From assembly GCA_964645285.1 (NCBI GenBank), contig CAZYDR010000093.1:1-14434 (forward strand): a DNA stretch of 14,434 bases, read 5' to 3'. Within the stretch, counting starts at the first letter, position 1; each line of letters begins with the position of its first letter. This DNA comes from JAYZAP01 sp964645285. Lineage in GTDB: Bacteria; Pseudomonadota; Alphaproteobacteria; JAAXGF01. This document shows positions 14,078 to 14,434 of this stretch, one piece after another. The notes below the pieces were generated by a model. That model ran no database searches and was not told the origin of the DNA. It saw only the letters and a program-made list of their open reading frames with translations. The translations under genes were made by a program, and so were the position numbers.

Positions 14078-14374
14078 TGCTGACGCTATCTGGAGGGGAC
14101 CTCTACGGGGTTCCTGCGTTCTGGTGGCGTTGGTGCGCTCTTTGATATGTAAATCAGGAAGAGATGCGTGGGCGGCGGTGCGACAGCCGTACGCCAACGC
14201 AAAGGGCCGTAACGGACTGTCACAGCGGCGAATTTCGGTTCGTCAATGGGATGAAAAGTTACGGTTCCGCTTAGACGTACGTGCAAAGGCCAGGCTCAAT
14301 GAACCTGGGCTTCGGGACGTGCGATCAGCCTTGTGTTGATCGTTACTGATCGGAGTTCTCATTGGGTCCGAAGT
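14078..14374 (+). ncRNA. 16S rRNA precursor leader with boxA
   Basis: This is the transcribed leader between promoter and mature 16S. GCTCTTTGAT (14137-14146) matches boxA, the NusB/S10 antitermination signal of rRNA operons. It is followed by the AGGAAGAGATGCGTGGGCGG-type sequence that I associate with alphaproteobacterial rRNA leaders. A hairpin CCAGGCTC-AAT-GAACCTGG (14290-14308, one mismatch) lies before the 16S start. No protein gene is supported here. Confidence 0.75.
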
Positions 14375-14434
14375 CAACATGAGAGTTTGATCCTGGCTCA
14401 GAACGAACGCTGGCGGCATGCTTAACACATGCAA
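14375..14434 (+). rRNA. rrs: 16S ribosomal RNA, 5' end (partial)
   Basis: The universal primer-27F site AGAGTTTGATCCTGGCTCAG begins at 14382, corresponding to E. coli position 8, which puts the mature 5' end near 14375. The next bases, AACGAACGCTGGCGGCATGC, followed by TTAACACATGCAA, are of alphaproteobacterial type. Only about 60 bases are present because the window ends. The gene heads an rRNA operon driven by the promoter at 14043-14071. Confidence 0.97.

Overview
The window comes from an alphaproteobacterium, most likely of the Rhodospirillales type. The last 60 bases are the 5' end of a 16S rRNA gene with an alphaproteobacterial start, preceded by a leader with an rRNA-type boxA. Most genes are GC-rich and give long antisense open frames, as usual in such genomes. 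This placement rests on motifs and protein character, not on a search.

Layout: (a) 1-3533 is by eye less GC-rich. It has a 446-base lead with a strong inverted repeat but no convincing gene, then one large gene for an exported TPR-CHAT lipoprotein. (b) 3482-8781 holds a small set that may be metabolic: an ATP-grasp gene (minus strand) whose C-terminal end has been replaced, an M20D amidohydrolase, a second ATP-grasp gene (plus strand) killed by three in-frame stop codons, and an MttB-family methyltransferase without pyrrolysine. (c) 12452 down to 8789, minus strand, is a stress or proteostasis cluster: the remains of an RpoH-type sigma factor, a single-domain rhodanese, a Lon-like AAA protease and a two-domain universal stress protein that overlaps the protease gene by 4 bases. 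(d) 13027-13420 is a scar in which a MarR-family gene lies in two pieces on opposite strands, one abutting the truncated sigma-factor gene. (e) 13449-13796 is a small conserved-looking membrane protein. (f) 13797-14434 is the rRNA promoter, leader and 16S start.

The main theme is local gene decay and rearrangement. Both ATP-grasp paralogues are damaged, the sigma-factor gene is truncated and frameshifted, and the MarR gene is split and partly inverted. The intact genes (CHAT lipoprotein, amidohydrolase, MttB-like enzyme, rhodanese, Lon-like protease, Usp) look functional. I see no CRISPR array, tRNA, insertion sequence or clear undescribed defence system. The nearest candidate for unusual biology is the membrane-anchored caspase-like CHAT protein, which sits at the edge of a probable insertion.
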